Source: Amphiura filiformis (lineage: Eukaryota > Echinodermata > Ophiuroidea > Amphilepidida > Amphiuridae). Taken from it: a stretch of DNA of 64,000 nt. The stretch is from NCBI RefSeq assembly GCF_039555335.1, contig NC_092636.1, positions 59,523,991 to 59,587,990 of the forward strand, written 5' to 3'. A program made the position numbers and the translations under genes. The notes beneath the pieces are model-generated. The model was not told where the DNA came from. It did no database searches and saw only the letters and a program-made list of their open reading frames with translations. Positions 11,911-24,200 of this stretch are shown piece by piece (the first letter of the stretch is position 1; every line of letters begins with the position of its first letter).

Positions 11911-11981
11911 AACTCAGTCCTCAAATGATAGTCATATAATGACCAAAAGATAAATGACTGACTATCATTGAGGATTGAGTT
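11911..11981. repeat. Short inverted repeat (hairpin)
   Basis: AACTCAGTCCTCAAATGATA with GTCA (11911-11934) pairs with TGACTATCATTGAGGATTGA with GTT (11959-11981), leaving a loop of about 24 bp. It stands just outside the left end of the 11995-13102 element. Confidence 0.8.
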
Positions 11982-12674
11982 CCGCAGTCTAGTGACAGCT
12001 TTTTAATCCCTATTCAGGTTACGTGAATCACGCTATTGTGGACCATCCTTTAGTCCTGCCAGCAAGACTTCAGACTTTATCATAAAACATAATGACATCT
12101 ACGGACCTGAAGTCTTGCAGCGGTGCGGTACATAGGGATGCACTGTACGCTTAAGAAATCCAAACTTCAAGCATCAAGAAATATACCTTGTATTTGTCAG
12201 TTTTACCTCAGAGATGCTGTAGACCCTCTCTACACAGTGTAGAAACATCACAAGTAGAATGCTGCTCAATATTATAAATCCAAATCATGAAAATCAAGAC
12301 ATTTTGCAGAGCAATATTTTGACCACTTTTGCACTAAGTAACTTACTCCCATGAAGATTGCAGGTTTTGCCAGCTCAGGGAATTTTGAACCCACCCAAAA
12401 GATGAGATCAATGTAGATCAATTACCTCAACTTTGTGAGTCGACTAGTACAGTGGGATTAAAATCATCCACGCACACCCAAACCCTGGTACAATGGGATT
12501 AAAATCATCAGTGCATGCCCAAACTGTCCTTGAGAGAGTTCCTCAGCTACATCGTTAGAGCCCAAAATGAGCCCACATATTGTGATGTTTCTTATTTGTG
12601 GAATAGATATTAATAGAGTGCACTGTAACTCTAGGTATGACGAGTTACAGTTACTGGAACTAGACCATACTTAT

Positions 12675-12833
12675 GATACTTGAGTGTTTGGACAAGCGTA
12701 ATGGTTTTTTGTCTACCTCTCTGTTTGTAAACAAACCAGGAGGTGCCGAATACGAAAGTCAGCGTAGTACGGCACAGAGAGGTAGACAAACTGCCTGTCA
12801 AAACTGTTCCGCTTGTCCAAATACTCAAGTATC
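12675..12833. mobile_element. Nested MITE, third layer
   Basis: GATACTTGAGTGTTTGGACA plus AGCG at 12675-12698 matches inverted CGCTTGTCCAAATACTCAAG plus TATC at 12810-12833. A second inner inverted pair follows (TTTGTCTACCTCTCTGT at 12709-12725, ACAGAGAGGTAGACAAA at 12774-12790). The element is 159 bp and non-coding. Confidence 0.85.
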
Positions 12834-12851
12834 AAAAGGATGGTCCACAAT

Positions 12852-13060
12852 AGAGGTTATCCACTTCACTCATGTGTGACTTCTAACAAAAGGCACTGGT
12901 TCCTGTAGTATTCCTCATTCAAACTAATTCAATGCATGACTTTGGCAGGCTATTTTGAAACAGTCATGGTTGCACATGCAGGTACTTCTTTAGAATGTCC
13001 TAAACAAGGTATAGCAGTCGTTGATAGGATATGCAGCTTATAGAACATGGATAACCTCTA
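12852..13060. mobile_element. MITE with TAGAGGTTATCC ends, related copy at 24.1 kb
   Basis: Ends TAGAGGTTATCC (12852-12863) and GGATAACCTCTA (13049-13060) are inverted. The interior 12893-13015 is clearly homologous, in the same orientation, to 24079-24250 in AASDH intron 8. The family therefore has at least two copies in the window. Confidence 0.75.
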
Positions 13061-13588
13061 TAGAGTGATTCACGCAACATGAATAGGGGATTAAAAAAAC
13101 TGTGAAGTAGGACCATCATGACCATGTGCTTCTTTTGTCCAATTTGGCGCACAATTGGGCTACTTGGCGATCACTTGCCGCTACTCAAAAAAAGCATGCC
13201 GCTACTTACCTAAAATTTTGCTACTTTTGCCAGTCTCAGGCCGCGGCAGTAATTTGATGTATTTTCCTTTCAATTTAGCCGATTTATAAAGGTTTTGAGT
13301 CTCTGAAGCTCCCAATTGCAATTACAATGGGTTTTGTGACCATTTATTGATCGGTCAGTGACTTCCCAGTAAGTACCAGAAGTTTTTAAAGTCTTTTGGG
13401 AGCTTAAAAAATTGGGCTACTTGAGAATCCTTTACCGCGGCCTGTCGAGTCAATGCACCACGCCTTGACGCTGAAAAGTTTTGGCAACACTGTTTGGCAT
13501 CAAAATTTCGAATGGAAACAGTTCAGACCCAGAACACGATCATGTCAGAAATTATCATTTTGTTCTGGGTCTGATTATTCGGACTAGT

Positions 13589-14648
13589 AATTTATATCAT
13601 TCATCCTGATGATCTGCTTGGGACATAATTTGTTTAAAACTGATTTTTGGAAAAAGTGACAAAAACCATTAAAAAAGTGGTTGTTATTGGCATTTGTTTC
13701 CTAAAAAATCACAATTTTGACAATTTTTGTACAAATATAAATTTTATTATTGAGTCTAATACTTTGCTATACTTAGCTTGTGAAAAACCTTCAAAATTTT
13801 CTCAACATATGCCACTTGATATGAAAAAAGAAATTTGTGTTGCCAGGTATCAAAATGTATTTTTTGTATTTTTGGGTCATTTAATCCAAATATTAATATT
13901 GTACACAATACACATAACATTGGATCTTGTTACACTTGTTGTCGGCATTATGTTACAAGCTGGCTAGTGGCGACTTAGAAGAATTCCTTCTTTGTGGGGC
14001 AAAGAATTTGGAATTGGAAATTGAATTAAATTAAATTAATTTTGACCAAAAATGCTTTAAATAGACCCAAAATTAGACAAATGCATTGCAGATCATTTAC
14101 TTTTCATGAATCATGTCTAACAGCTCTTAAATGTTTTAAATTATATCATTTTGAGGCATTGTCATTCGTAAATATAAGTGCAAGTAATAATAATAATGTC
14201 CTAAATTTACCCAAACTTTGCAAACAGCGTAAAACAGTACCATCCGCATCAAAAAGTGGCATTACAATTTAGGTGTAAGTACTACAGGTGCATTGAAAAT
14301 GGAGGTTGGGCACTTACACTGGGCTTCAGAGAAGAATGGCAGTCCCTTGCTCAGATTGACGCGAGCGCCCTGTTAATGAGCAACATACGCGGAGCTTTGT
14401 GTTCACTTGAAGGGCGCTGATCTACGCCGACCAATGATTTGACGTACGATCGGCTAATCAGATTATCGGTCTGTTGCTATGATTGTCAGAAGATTGATTC
14501 AGCCAATCAGAATCCCACTTCCGTGTTTACGCTCTGCACGCTCTCAAAATGTAGACAATTGCCGTATTTCTCTGACAAAAACTTTAGACAGATGTCACTT
14601 AAGAATTTCTGCAGGAGGTGCTTATTATAGAAAAATTACTTAATTCGT
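13589..14648. promoter_or_regulatory. Upstream region of AASDH, possible promoter
   Basis: No coding exon is seen. Around 14340-14560 the sequence is less A+T-rich, with several CpGs and CCAAT-like words (GACCAATGAT near 14428, AGCCAATCAG near 14500) on the AASDH side. Because a splice acceptor at 14900-14901 precedes the start codon, an untranslated first exon and the transcription start must lie upstream, plausibly here. No TATA box stands out, so the assignment is inference. Confidence 0.3.
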
Positions 14649-14821
14649 GTACATTGTGGAACATACGCTTTGCGTGGCTGTGCGTAGTAAGCTGTTGTAC
14701 GCAGATAACCTCGCAACATGGATGTGTAGAGTAGGCTCAGTAGCGCGTGTTGTACGCTCGTGTATTAGCATGATTAGTCGTGGAGTAACAAGCATAGTTG
14801 AATGTTCCACGATGTACACAA
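14649..14821. mobile_element. Small inverted-repeat element upstream of AASDH
   Basis: GTACATTGTGGAACAT (14650-14665) is inverted against ATGTTCCACGATGTAC (14804-14819), giving a unit of about 170 bp that resembles a MITE. It lies 80 bp before the acceptor of the first coding exon, in the putative 5' UTR intron. Confidence 0.6.
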
Positions 14822-14901
14822 ATTTAATAATTTTTCTAGGTCAAATATGATACTTACTTTAATTTAATATGTTTTTTTTGTCTTTCTTTTTAATCATCCA
14901 G

Positions 14902-14978
14902 GTGCCTTGACATCCATGGAAATCAAGCTCAAATGTTAGAGGAAAGTTAATAAATTGCCAATTTATTCATCATTCATC
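14902..14978 (+). promoter_or_regulatory. AASDH: AASDH 5' UTR segment with two short upstream ORFs
   Basis: A pyrimidine-rich tract ending CATCCAG gives an acceptor at 14900-14901, so the transcript enters here from an upstream untranslated exon. Two short upstream ORFs precede the start codon: 14916-14939 (7 codons plus stop) and 14933-14950 (5 codons plus stop), in different frames. Both end before the main ATG and could lower its translation. Confidence 0.5.
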
Positions 14979-15223
14979 ATGGCAGAAGTGTTGAGTACAA
15001 ACCAAACTTCACTGTATAGTCTATTTGAATTGGCAGCTATGTCACACCCTTATTCCATTGCTACAATGTTTGATGATGGTGATGGTGTAACCATGTCAAC
15101 GTACCAAGATGTATTAAAGTCATCTGGTATCATAGCAGAGCTATTGATGGGGATAGGATGGAACGATCAATGCGTTGGGATGTACTGTATGGTTACACGG
15201 CAGATACCAGCAATCATACTAGG
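14979..15223 (+). CDS. AASDH: AASDH coding exon 1
   Basis: Residues 1-82, starting MAEVLSTNQTSLYSLFELAA and ending in the QIPAIILG block of the adenylation-domain N-terminal subdomain. The donor is CTAGG/GTACGG, phase 2. The next exon completes a Gly codon and continues ILQVP, as in vertebrate AASDH. Confidence 0.93.
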
Positions 15224-18200
15224 GTACGGTCATTGCATATACATGTATATGATTTCCAAATACTGTTTTACCTTTATTTTATAATCAATTTTCCAATTTT
15301 TCGGAGTCATGTGCAGTATGTAAAAATCATGACATCAAGATGGTTGACCCATGCATTGGTCATCGAGCACAAGAGGGGCAGAGACTTTCTCTGCTATGCA
15401 CTTGATGATCAGGTATGCAGAACAATTAGGATATTTACTTTAGTGAATGATGTTGTTCAGAAAAGAAAAGGTCAAGAAGGGCTATTACTGAAATGCCAAT
15501 ATATACACAGGAAGGTGCCATGAATTCCCACTTCTTCCTGGGTTAATTCATGGGTGTCTTGATACAATGCAATCCATCCCCATGCTTTGTTGTTCCTTGA
15601 CACAAGCTAAGGGTGCTGCTGGCATTTTCTTTGGAAGGGGGGGGGGTCTCAAATATACTGAGGGTCATACATTTTTGGAAAGAAATATAGGGGGGGGGGG
15701 TCATAACATTTTTGATGACCAAGATGTAGGAGTCACAAGATGACCACAGATAGTGTATATGTTTATTGTTTATTTTATTCAAAAAGACTAATTTCAATAC
15801 AATTTTAGCAATTTTATTGATGCCGACTTTTTGTAAATTTGGGACCCCCTTCCGAAAAAATGCCAGCCCCCTAAGTGTGAGGATTCCTGCCTCTGCCCTG
15901 CCTCTGTCACATCTGGAGCATGTTGCATTATAATCTATTGAGAATATACACACTTCTAATCGTCGTATTAAATCATTACTCCAGGGCTAGCAATTTGTGA
16001 ATGTGTGAATGTAAAAAAAAAAAAAAATGTAAACAGATTGTGTGAATCAAATAGATTCTTGTGAATTTTTAAGGAGAATTGGAGAGAATCAAATGATTCA
16101 TCAAATTCTTTTGTGATTAATTTGTACACTCTGGGAAAAATTCTACCAAGTTACCATAATCATAAAGTCTCTTCTTAATCTTTATGTCTAATACATGTAA
16201 TATGTGACCCATCACATCGAAACAGACCACTTCGCAGCTAGCTTCATTGGCAGATAAGAATGAAAGAAGATGGAAAAATATAAAGAAAATAAAAAGAATT
16301 CTGAGCTTGTTTTGCCTCATAAAACATTTTTATCGTATCTGATTTCAACAAGTAAGGTGTCATTTTCAAGCTAAAAAGCAGCAGTTTATCATAGTGTTTA
16401 AATCTCTATTTTCATTTCTGCCGCGAGGTGGTCTGTTTCGATGTGATGGGTCACATATGGATAATCTTGACCCTACATAGAGTCAGATGTGAAAGTTTTC
16501 CCGAAGTTACACCAAATGACCAATGCATTCATCTTTCTGTTATTACATGTACCGGTATACATATTTTTATTTTGCTATACTCCATGGTTTAGTTTTCTTT
16601 ATATTTTCCTTTTCTTTCTGTCTTTCAGAATACTTCAAGTTCCTTGTTGTTTTGTACCCCTAGATCCAAAGGCCCCGTCACACATCACTAGTCATGTAAT
16701 CTCATCTATTGGCTTAGAAATGGTTCTTGTTCAAATTAGTCATCTGCAGGTAAGCTTTGGTATCAGGGTAGGGGTGTGGGGTACAGTGCTCCAAGTTATG
16801 GAAACTGACAACTAATTTTCAGGCAACAGAAACATTTGTTTTGGTCTAATGAACCAAAATTGGGCCAAATTATAGACTATGGAGCTAAGAAAAATGCAAG
16901 TTTGTCCAAACTTGAGTTAAAGAGCTGCAATTCAGGGAGTTTTCTCAAAGTGCATGAAGCTAAAGGACTGAAGCATGATCCCTAGGTCTTTGGAACTACT
17001 TGAGAGCCTGAAAAGGGGGCTCTTGACTGCCCCCCTGAATTAAAGAAGCAAACTCATTTTATTTTACTAGAAGCTATCAGGCAAACTTTAGGAACATTTT
17101 GGCAATTGTAAATTGGATTCTGGTTTCTGATATCATTTTAAATTTCAGAATTTTCATGATACAATAGGCCAGCAATGGGATATTGAATTGTGCCCAGCCT
17201 GTGACAAATTCAAGGAGTTTGGCTTTGTCTTGATTCAAATTCACCAGCAGGTAAACAAAGTAAGTGATGACAATTATATTAAAGTTCAACCAATATCTTA
17301 GGATTTGGGCTTTCTATTTCTCTAGCGTTAGGATGAGAATTTGGGTGAAGGTTAGGCTAGCACGTTAGGGTTATGCTAGGTGTAACTCAGAGTTTTGCTA
17401 CATTTAAAACAGCTGCTATGACACTCATGTGAATAAAGTGCAGCTATTTTCATTGTAGTCCAACGCATTGAATATAGTGCGTCTTGTCTTAAGCAGAGAG
17501 TAACGCCATGTTGGATTTTGCAGTGACAGATTCAAGTCAGTGCATTTACATGGTTGCAACAACAGCGTATGGACAGAGAGCCCTTCTATGTGTGTTTATA
17601 CCCCCTGCGGTAATTTGCGTGCACGATTCAAATCTGCCACTGTGAAATCCAACATGTTGTTACTCTCAACTTGAGAAGAGACAGACTGTAGGCTGGTGAA
17701 TCACGAGGAGAATTCAGTTGACATTACCTTATCCCTTTGAATAAGTTCATCAGGATTGATATAGTTGAATTCAATATCAGATTTTGTTGTCCAGAATTTT
17801 ACTCACGTTTTAGACGTTTCATCTTCCATGTGGAAGATTTCATCAGTTATGGCCGATCCTCCTACTCTATACAAGCAGCTACTGAACACAACAACACACC
17901 CTGGGGATGAGAGTAGGAGGACCAGAGGAGGTGCAGCGGCTGTATCGGCGCATTACTGATGAAATCTTCCACACAGAAAAAAAATGTGAGTAAAATTCTG
18001 GACTTGTACAACAAAATCTGATATTAAAATTACCTTGTCCAATTTAAAAATTTACCAAAGTTGATGAATCACATGAATAATATTCAGAATTTCACTGGAT
18101 GTGATTTTGGACAGATTTAGAATAAAATTTTTGTGACTTACATGCATGTGTAATTCAAAATATTCCATAGTTGAAGAAGAGAATGTCATATATTTTTAAG

Positions 18201-21200
18201 GGGGGGGGGCAATGAATATTTGGCTATCATGGGGGTGGGGGTATGAAGAGAATGTCTCCCATGTCCATGCTCCCCCTGGTGCCATCACTGTCTGAGATCA
18301 GAATATACTTTGACATCAGGAAATGATAATATATAGATTTCAAGAAACTTCTTGTAAGCAAGATGTCCGTACTATCATAGCATCAAAGTTACATGTACTT
18401 TTGCAAGAATTCTTTGGTTTATAATCTGATTGGGTGATGCAGTTGATAGTAGTGTTGAACATACATACTACTGATGTGAGTTGTATTGTCAAAGGATCAA
18501 GAATTTTTTGACAAGTACATTCTTTTTATTTCCCCTGCAGGATTCATCCCGTGAAGATACAGGACTGGCCTATGTGATGCATACTTCAGGGACAACAGGG
18601 AAGCCAAAAATAATCCGAGTGCCACATCAATGTATTGTACCAAATATACTCCATCTCAGGTTGGTTTTCAAGCTGTAATAGATTCATCAATAGGTTCATA
18701 CAGCTTTCTTACACTTATCATATTGACAATCCTTGGTGATGGTACATAAGGATTTCCCGGCCCCCCAACTCAACACAAAAGTTGGCAACCATGAGAGTTA
18801 CCAAATCTTTTAAAGACCCCCTTTGCAATGATTTTTCATCAAATTTACCCCCCTTAAGGTTCGTTCATACTACCACCGCATTTGCGATGCGTTGCTTTGC
18901 GATGCCGATATATCGATTACTTTTTGCCGCAACTCAACGCAACTCGTCGCATTTCCAAGTTAAAATGTATTTAACTTCATTGCGATATCTCAATGCAGTA
19001 TTTTGCAGTGCGGCAACGCACCGCATCGCAAAGCACCGCATCGCAAATGCGGTGGTAGTATGAACGAACCTTTATTCATGCAAAATCGAGGACAAAATTT
19101 GACCTAAAACAACCCCTTTTTATGGTTTTCAATGACTAGAATTTCAACACCCCTTTTCAATGACTAGAATTTCAAACACCCCTTTTCAGTGATACTAAAT
19201 TAAATATTGACATAAAATTACCAGATTTTCCCAAGTACCCCTTTTATCCAAATTTCGCAGACAGTGCAAATTAAATACCCCTATTTTGCTGATTTCACGG
19301 TCAAATTTCGCGGACTGTCCAAATTAAATACCCCCTATTTTCCCAATTTCGCGGTCCTCGCTACTGGTAAAAAAATTACCCCTTTTCCGCGCTATTTGGT
19401 AACTCTCATGGCTGCCAATTTTTGTGTTGAGTTGGGGGGCCGGGAAGGATTTCTTGTTGGGAAATTCAGAATGATAAAGAAATGGAGATACAATATCTTG
19501 ATAATTTAAGTACATATCAATTCTGCTGTACTTCATATTTCATTATCATGAACTAGAAACTCAATTTGCCAGAAATGGTATGACTTTGTTTAACTCACTC
19601 AACACTTTGTCTTGCATACTGTTTGTTAACATCAGGAAGACCTTCAACATCAGAAAATATGATGTCATTTTCAATGCTGCCACCCTGACCTTTGACACCA
19701 GTATTGTAGAGATCTTCTTGGCACTATCCCAGGGTGCATCACTGCTTATGGTACCAACTGCCATCAAACTCATGCCAAGGAAACTCATGAGTATTTTGAT
19801 GAGAAACCATGTGACAGTTATACAGGTATGTGGTCAAACATTTCATGAATTGTAAGCATATATGATATAAGGTAAAAATGTTCAGCGCAGAAATATTTAA
19901 CAAAAAAGATATATAATTATGCTGTGCATTATTGCTGTTTTATAGTTTTATAGAAACATTAACATTTTTTATATATTGTAGTTTGAAAAAATAGCTATGT
20001 GCTTCATAGAGTTTAATTATTATTGCATTTTGGCCCGCTTATTTTGCTTTCTTTCATTTTCTGCTTTGCTGCCAATTTTCTTTCTGGCAACTAAAAAAGA
20101 AAGGTCTAAAATGAGCCATCCACATTGAGCTTTATGGCAAATCTGATCTCACATAGTGACAAACAGGTTTCTGATAGAACCCTTTCTTGACCATATTCAA
20201 TTTGTAAATTTACATTATTAGGAAAACCTATGACGAGCACTGGATCAATAATTTTTAAAGATAAATTTAAAATTTGTTCAAAAACATCTAAAACATCTTC
20301 AAAATTATGTCACCATACATTGTAGGAGATGTTTTGAAGCTGTCCCAGGGAGACACTTTAAACTTTATTTCAACTGTGACAGCATATCAAAAAGATTGAT
20401 ATCCGATTCACATTTAATTTCTTTTTATATCCAGGCAACACCGACACTGATTAGAAGATTTGATCCCAGCTTATTGCGTGCACACCTCTTCAGTGATAAT
20501 ACCCCTCTTCGCCTTATGATATTTGGTGGAGAACCTTGTCCTACACCAGCTGTGATTCATCAATGGTGTAGTAAGAATAACAAGACAGATTTCTACAATA
20601 TATATGGAATCACTGAGGTCTCTTGCTGGGCTTCATTGTATAGAATTCCTAATGAAGATATACACAATGATGTTAACCAAAGGTATGTACAGCTTTCATG
20701 ATGCACACATCAACATACTTTATACTAGGAACTGTACAAACAAATGTGACCCATCACATCAAAACCAACCACTTGTCTTCAGAAATGAAAATGAAGATTT
20801 AAAAAAATAGGATAAAATACTATTATTTTAGCTTTAAAATGACACCTTATTGAAATCAGATACAGAAAGAATGTTTTATGAAGCAAAACAAGTTCAAAAT
20901 TCTTTTTATTTTCTTTATATTTTCTCATCTTCTTTCATTGTTATCTGCAAATGAAGCCAGCCGACAAGTGGTCCGTTTTGATGTGATGGGTCGCAAATAC
21001 ATTTACATTTATTACCATGGCTAACATTTTAGCATGTGCTGGTGTCTGTACCTTTGCCATGGGGTGGATAGTTTTTTATTTTTTATTTTATGAGCAGTTT
21101 TTTGTCAATTCCTAAGTATTTCTTTATAGTTTGTAAAGAATAAATCGAAACATAAGTTGAGAATTTGTTTATTTAAAGCCATATTATAACATTTTCATAC

Positions 21201-24200
21201 AAAATAGATTAGCATTTCTCTGCCATAAAATGTTAGTTTTTACTGTCAGATATATCCCCTTTTATTTTTTAGCCTAACAACTACGGCAAAGCAAAGAAAA
21301 TTGGAATTTACTACCAGCGCATATGTCGGCAATTATACGTACCACTCCTTCGGTCATGTTATGGTACGACCCTTTGTTGTGTAGATCACCGTCCCGCACG
21401 CAGTGTACGTACTGTGTGTTATGAACATCGATCGTGTATGCGTTCGACTAATAATTCCATCGTAATAATAAAACGCCGGTTCCATCGTTTTATTCAAAAT
21501 TTCGGATTTTGACAAAACTACAGCACCTAGAGTCTTGATTTTTGCAGGGTATATTGGTTTAAAAAAGTACAATATAATCATGTAAAAAATGAATTTTAAA
21601 AAATCAGTGAGGGCATCCTCCTCAGCAAATGTTATAATATGGCTTTAATATGATATGTTATTTTCTGTTGTAGTGTTCCCATTGGGGATCCACTAGATGA
21701 CACAATCATTGAAGTGAGAGACAAACATGGTATCAGAGTCAGCCATGGATGTGGCACTGTCTTCATTGGTAAGAACTTTATGATAAAATTGATAAACATT
21801 TTTTCATACTATACTATCTCTTGCAGGCTTCTCTGGGTTATTTAGTTTCCTTCAGCATCTAAAACTGTTTTTTCTTCCGCAAATTTATTGCCCTGACTTG
21901 TCTCATATATTTATTATAAAAAAAAGCAAATGGTACAAATGACCTGCATAATGCTTTGGGCCAAGCACCTGTTCAAGATATCAGAAATGATTACTACCTT
22001 TCCTCTTTGAAAGCGAGTTGGCCCAGCAGTTGTTTTCTCGCCTTGCACCACTGATGTCCGGGTTCAAGCCCCGGCTATGCCCAAGGACTTTATGTGCACT
22101 TGGATTATCCTGATCCATGCTCGCTTCTGCAGGTTTTCTCTGGGATCTCCGGTTTCCTCCTGCTTTCAAAATCAGTGATTAGTTGTTTGGTTATCAAAAC
22201 TTCCTTCACCCAGTGGAATTTGGGGATCTGCACAGATAATTGGTGGATGTTACAATCTAAGTGTGGATAGGTTTGCGCCAGGTTCGGCTGAAACCAGCCT
22301 AGTTGATGTGATCTGATTATGATGGTTCACCATGGCAGCGAAATTACAGCACTTTGAATCCTCTGAGATCTGGAAAAAGGTGCTATATAAATCCAAAATT
22401 TATTTATTTAATTTTTCCTAAATATGTTCATATTCTCAAACATTACACAAAATTTAGTGTAATTTATGGGAACTTTTTATTTTTCTTTGTTTACAAGCAT
22501 GATGGGGAGGGAGTAATAGTTTAGTTGTCTTTTATTTCAGGTGGAACACAAAGATTTTGCTATTTGGAAAATGAAGAAGCATCAGTGGAATCAAAAACAG
22601 TGATGAGGGATACGGGTGACCTGGTTGAGGCCACCAAGCGAGGGCATGTGTGTATAGGTCGTCAGGATGACCAGATCAAGAGGCATGGCAAAAGGATCAC
22701 ATTGACTCAGATTCAACAGGTAAATTAAATCAGATCAGATCAAATCAGTTCAAATTCAATCAAATCTAACCAAATCATGCCAAATTAAAAGTCAAATCCT
22801 TATCAAATGAAATTCTTATCAGACTTTTTTAATGTTATGCTGGTTATCACAGTTTCAAATTAATTACAGTAAAATTGAAGTGTTTATATTAAAACTGGAG
22901 ATCTCCGGCTTTATTCAGAGTTCACCGATCGAGTGCTTGCTAACATGTCTCGTGAATGTTAGCTCATGTGCACTCAGTGACATATAAATTGTGTGCATAT
23001 CGCTATTCATCATACATTGTATGTCTTGACTCAACTGTGGGCATATTGCTATTCATCTTACGTCTTGTGTGCATCCCAGCTGCATGATGTAGAAATACAT
23101 GTAATATGATCAACAAGCTAATGCAAGCATTGTAGGCATTGTAATGAATTGCAATTTTCTTTGTTTTACCTCATTCGTTTGTCTCCAAATTAAAAGGGAA
23201 CAATGTGGTCAGTGAAGACTAACATTTAAATATGAATCTATGCAAATCATACAATATTGCTTTAAGGGATGTGGTATGAACATTTGGACAGTATTTATTG
23301 TGGGACAATAGAGCACATCAGACATATCGAATTGCATTCTGAATACAAAGAATGTCCTTCTGATGTCAAATAATTTTGATTTTTTGAAATTTGCAATGTA
23401 ATACACATTTTATGGCAAATGATTAAAAATTGATATTTTTGATATTTAACAGTACTCAAAGTAAACTTTATAAATCTGATGATTTATACTTAAAGTAGGG
23501 ATAACCATCAAAATTTCATGTTGACCCTATTGCTACAAAAGATTGTTTTCTGAGTAGAACTAATCAACAGAAGTATTTTGGTGGTTAAATGGTCAAAATC
23601 GGTCAAAAACTTATGAATTATCAAAGTTTCCCATTCTGACCGGTCATTGGAACGAAATAAAATGACAAGGTCCAAAAATAGCAGTTGGGAGCAAAATTGG
23701 CATAAGCATATATTTACCTTTATATATTTCTTTATTTTAACATATTTGCAAACATGAAACAAGCATATTGTGAAAGTATCAAAGGGTTTCTTATGAAATG
23801 GCACTTAACTAGTCACTGGCATAACTTATTTTTTCAAACCAAGGCATTGAAATCATGCATTTAGAGGACATTTGCCAAAAATCATCCAAGATAGCCGATA
23901 TGGCACAAAATCAAAATTGCACTAAGTAGGTGAACTTTTTTTTCACAACCAAGAATTTCAATGTTATTGGGTTTAATATGACCAATTAGTAGGTGTATGT
24001 AAACAAAATCTTAAGTTTTGAAGGTCATTGACTCATTCACAACAATAGAGATTATCCTCATCATGCTCATGTGTATTCCTGTAGTATTCCTCATTCAAAC
24101 CAAAGGAACACTCAATACATTATGAGTATCTTTGTTCAAACCAATTCAATGCTTGACCTCGGAGTTACCTGCATGACTATCGCGGGCTATTTTGAAACAG

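Larger units (their letters stand above)
11995..13102. mobile_element. Nested TIR element, second layer
   Basis: The left arm runs ACAG, T-run, AATCCCTATTCAGGTTACGT, then GAATCACGCTATTG. It pairs with the right arm ending ATGAATAGGGGATT, A-run, CTGT at 13102. A further inverted pair continues inward (GTGGACCATCCTTT at 12038-12051 against AAAGGATGGTCCAC at 12836-12849). This makes a 1.1-kb structure inside the outer element. Confidence 0.75.
11046..13588. mobile_element. Outer element of a nested inverted-repeat stack
   Basis: Arms of about 77 bp at 11046-11122 and 13512-13588 are inverted copies. Each begins ACTAGTCCGAATAATCAGAC from the outside and contains its own palindrome around CAGACCCAGAACA / TGTTCTGGGTCTG. 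Between the arms lie further inverted-repeat structures (11911-11981, 11995-13102, 12675-12833, 12852-13060), as expected from successive insertions of non-autonomous elements. No transposase is present. Confidence 0.82.

Noticed and set aside
15543-15953. Minus-strand open frame of 136 codons
   Set aside because: It lies in AASDH intron 1, runs across G-runs and has no recognisable domain. A repeat origin is more likely.
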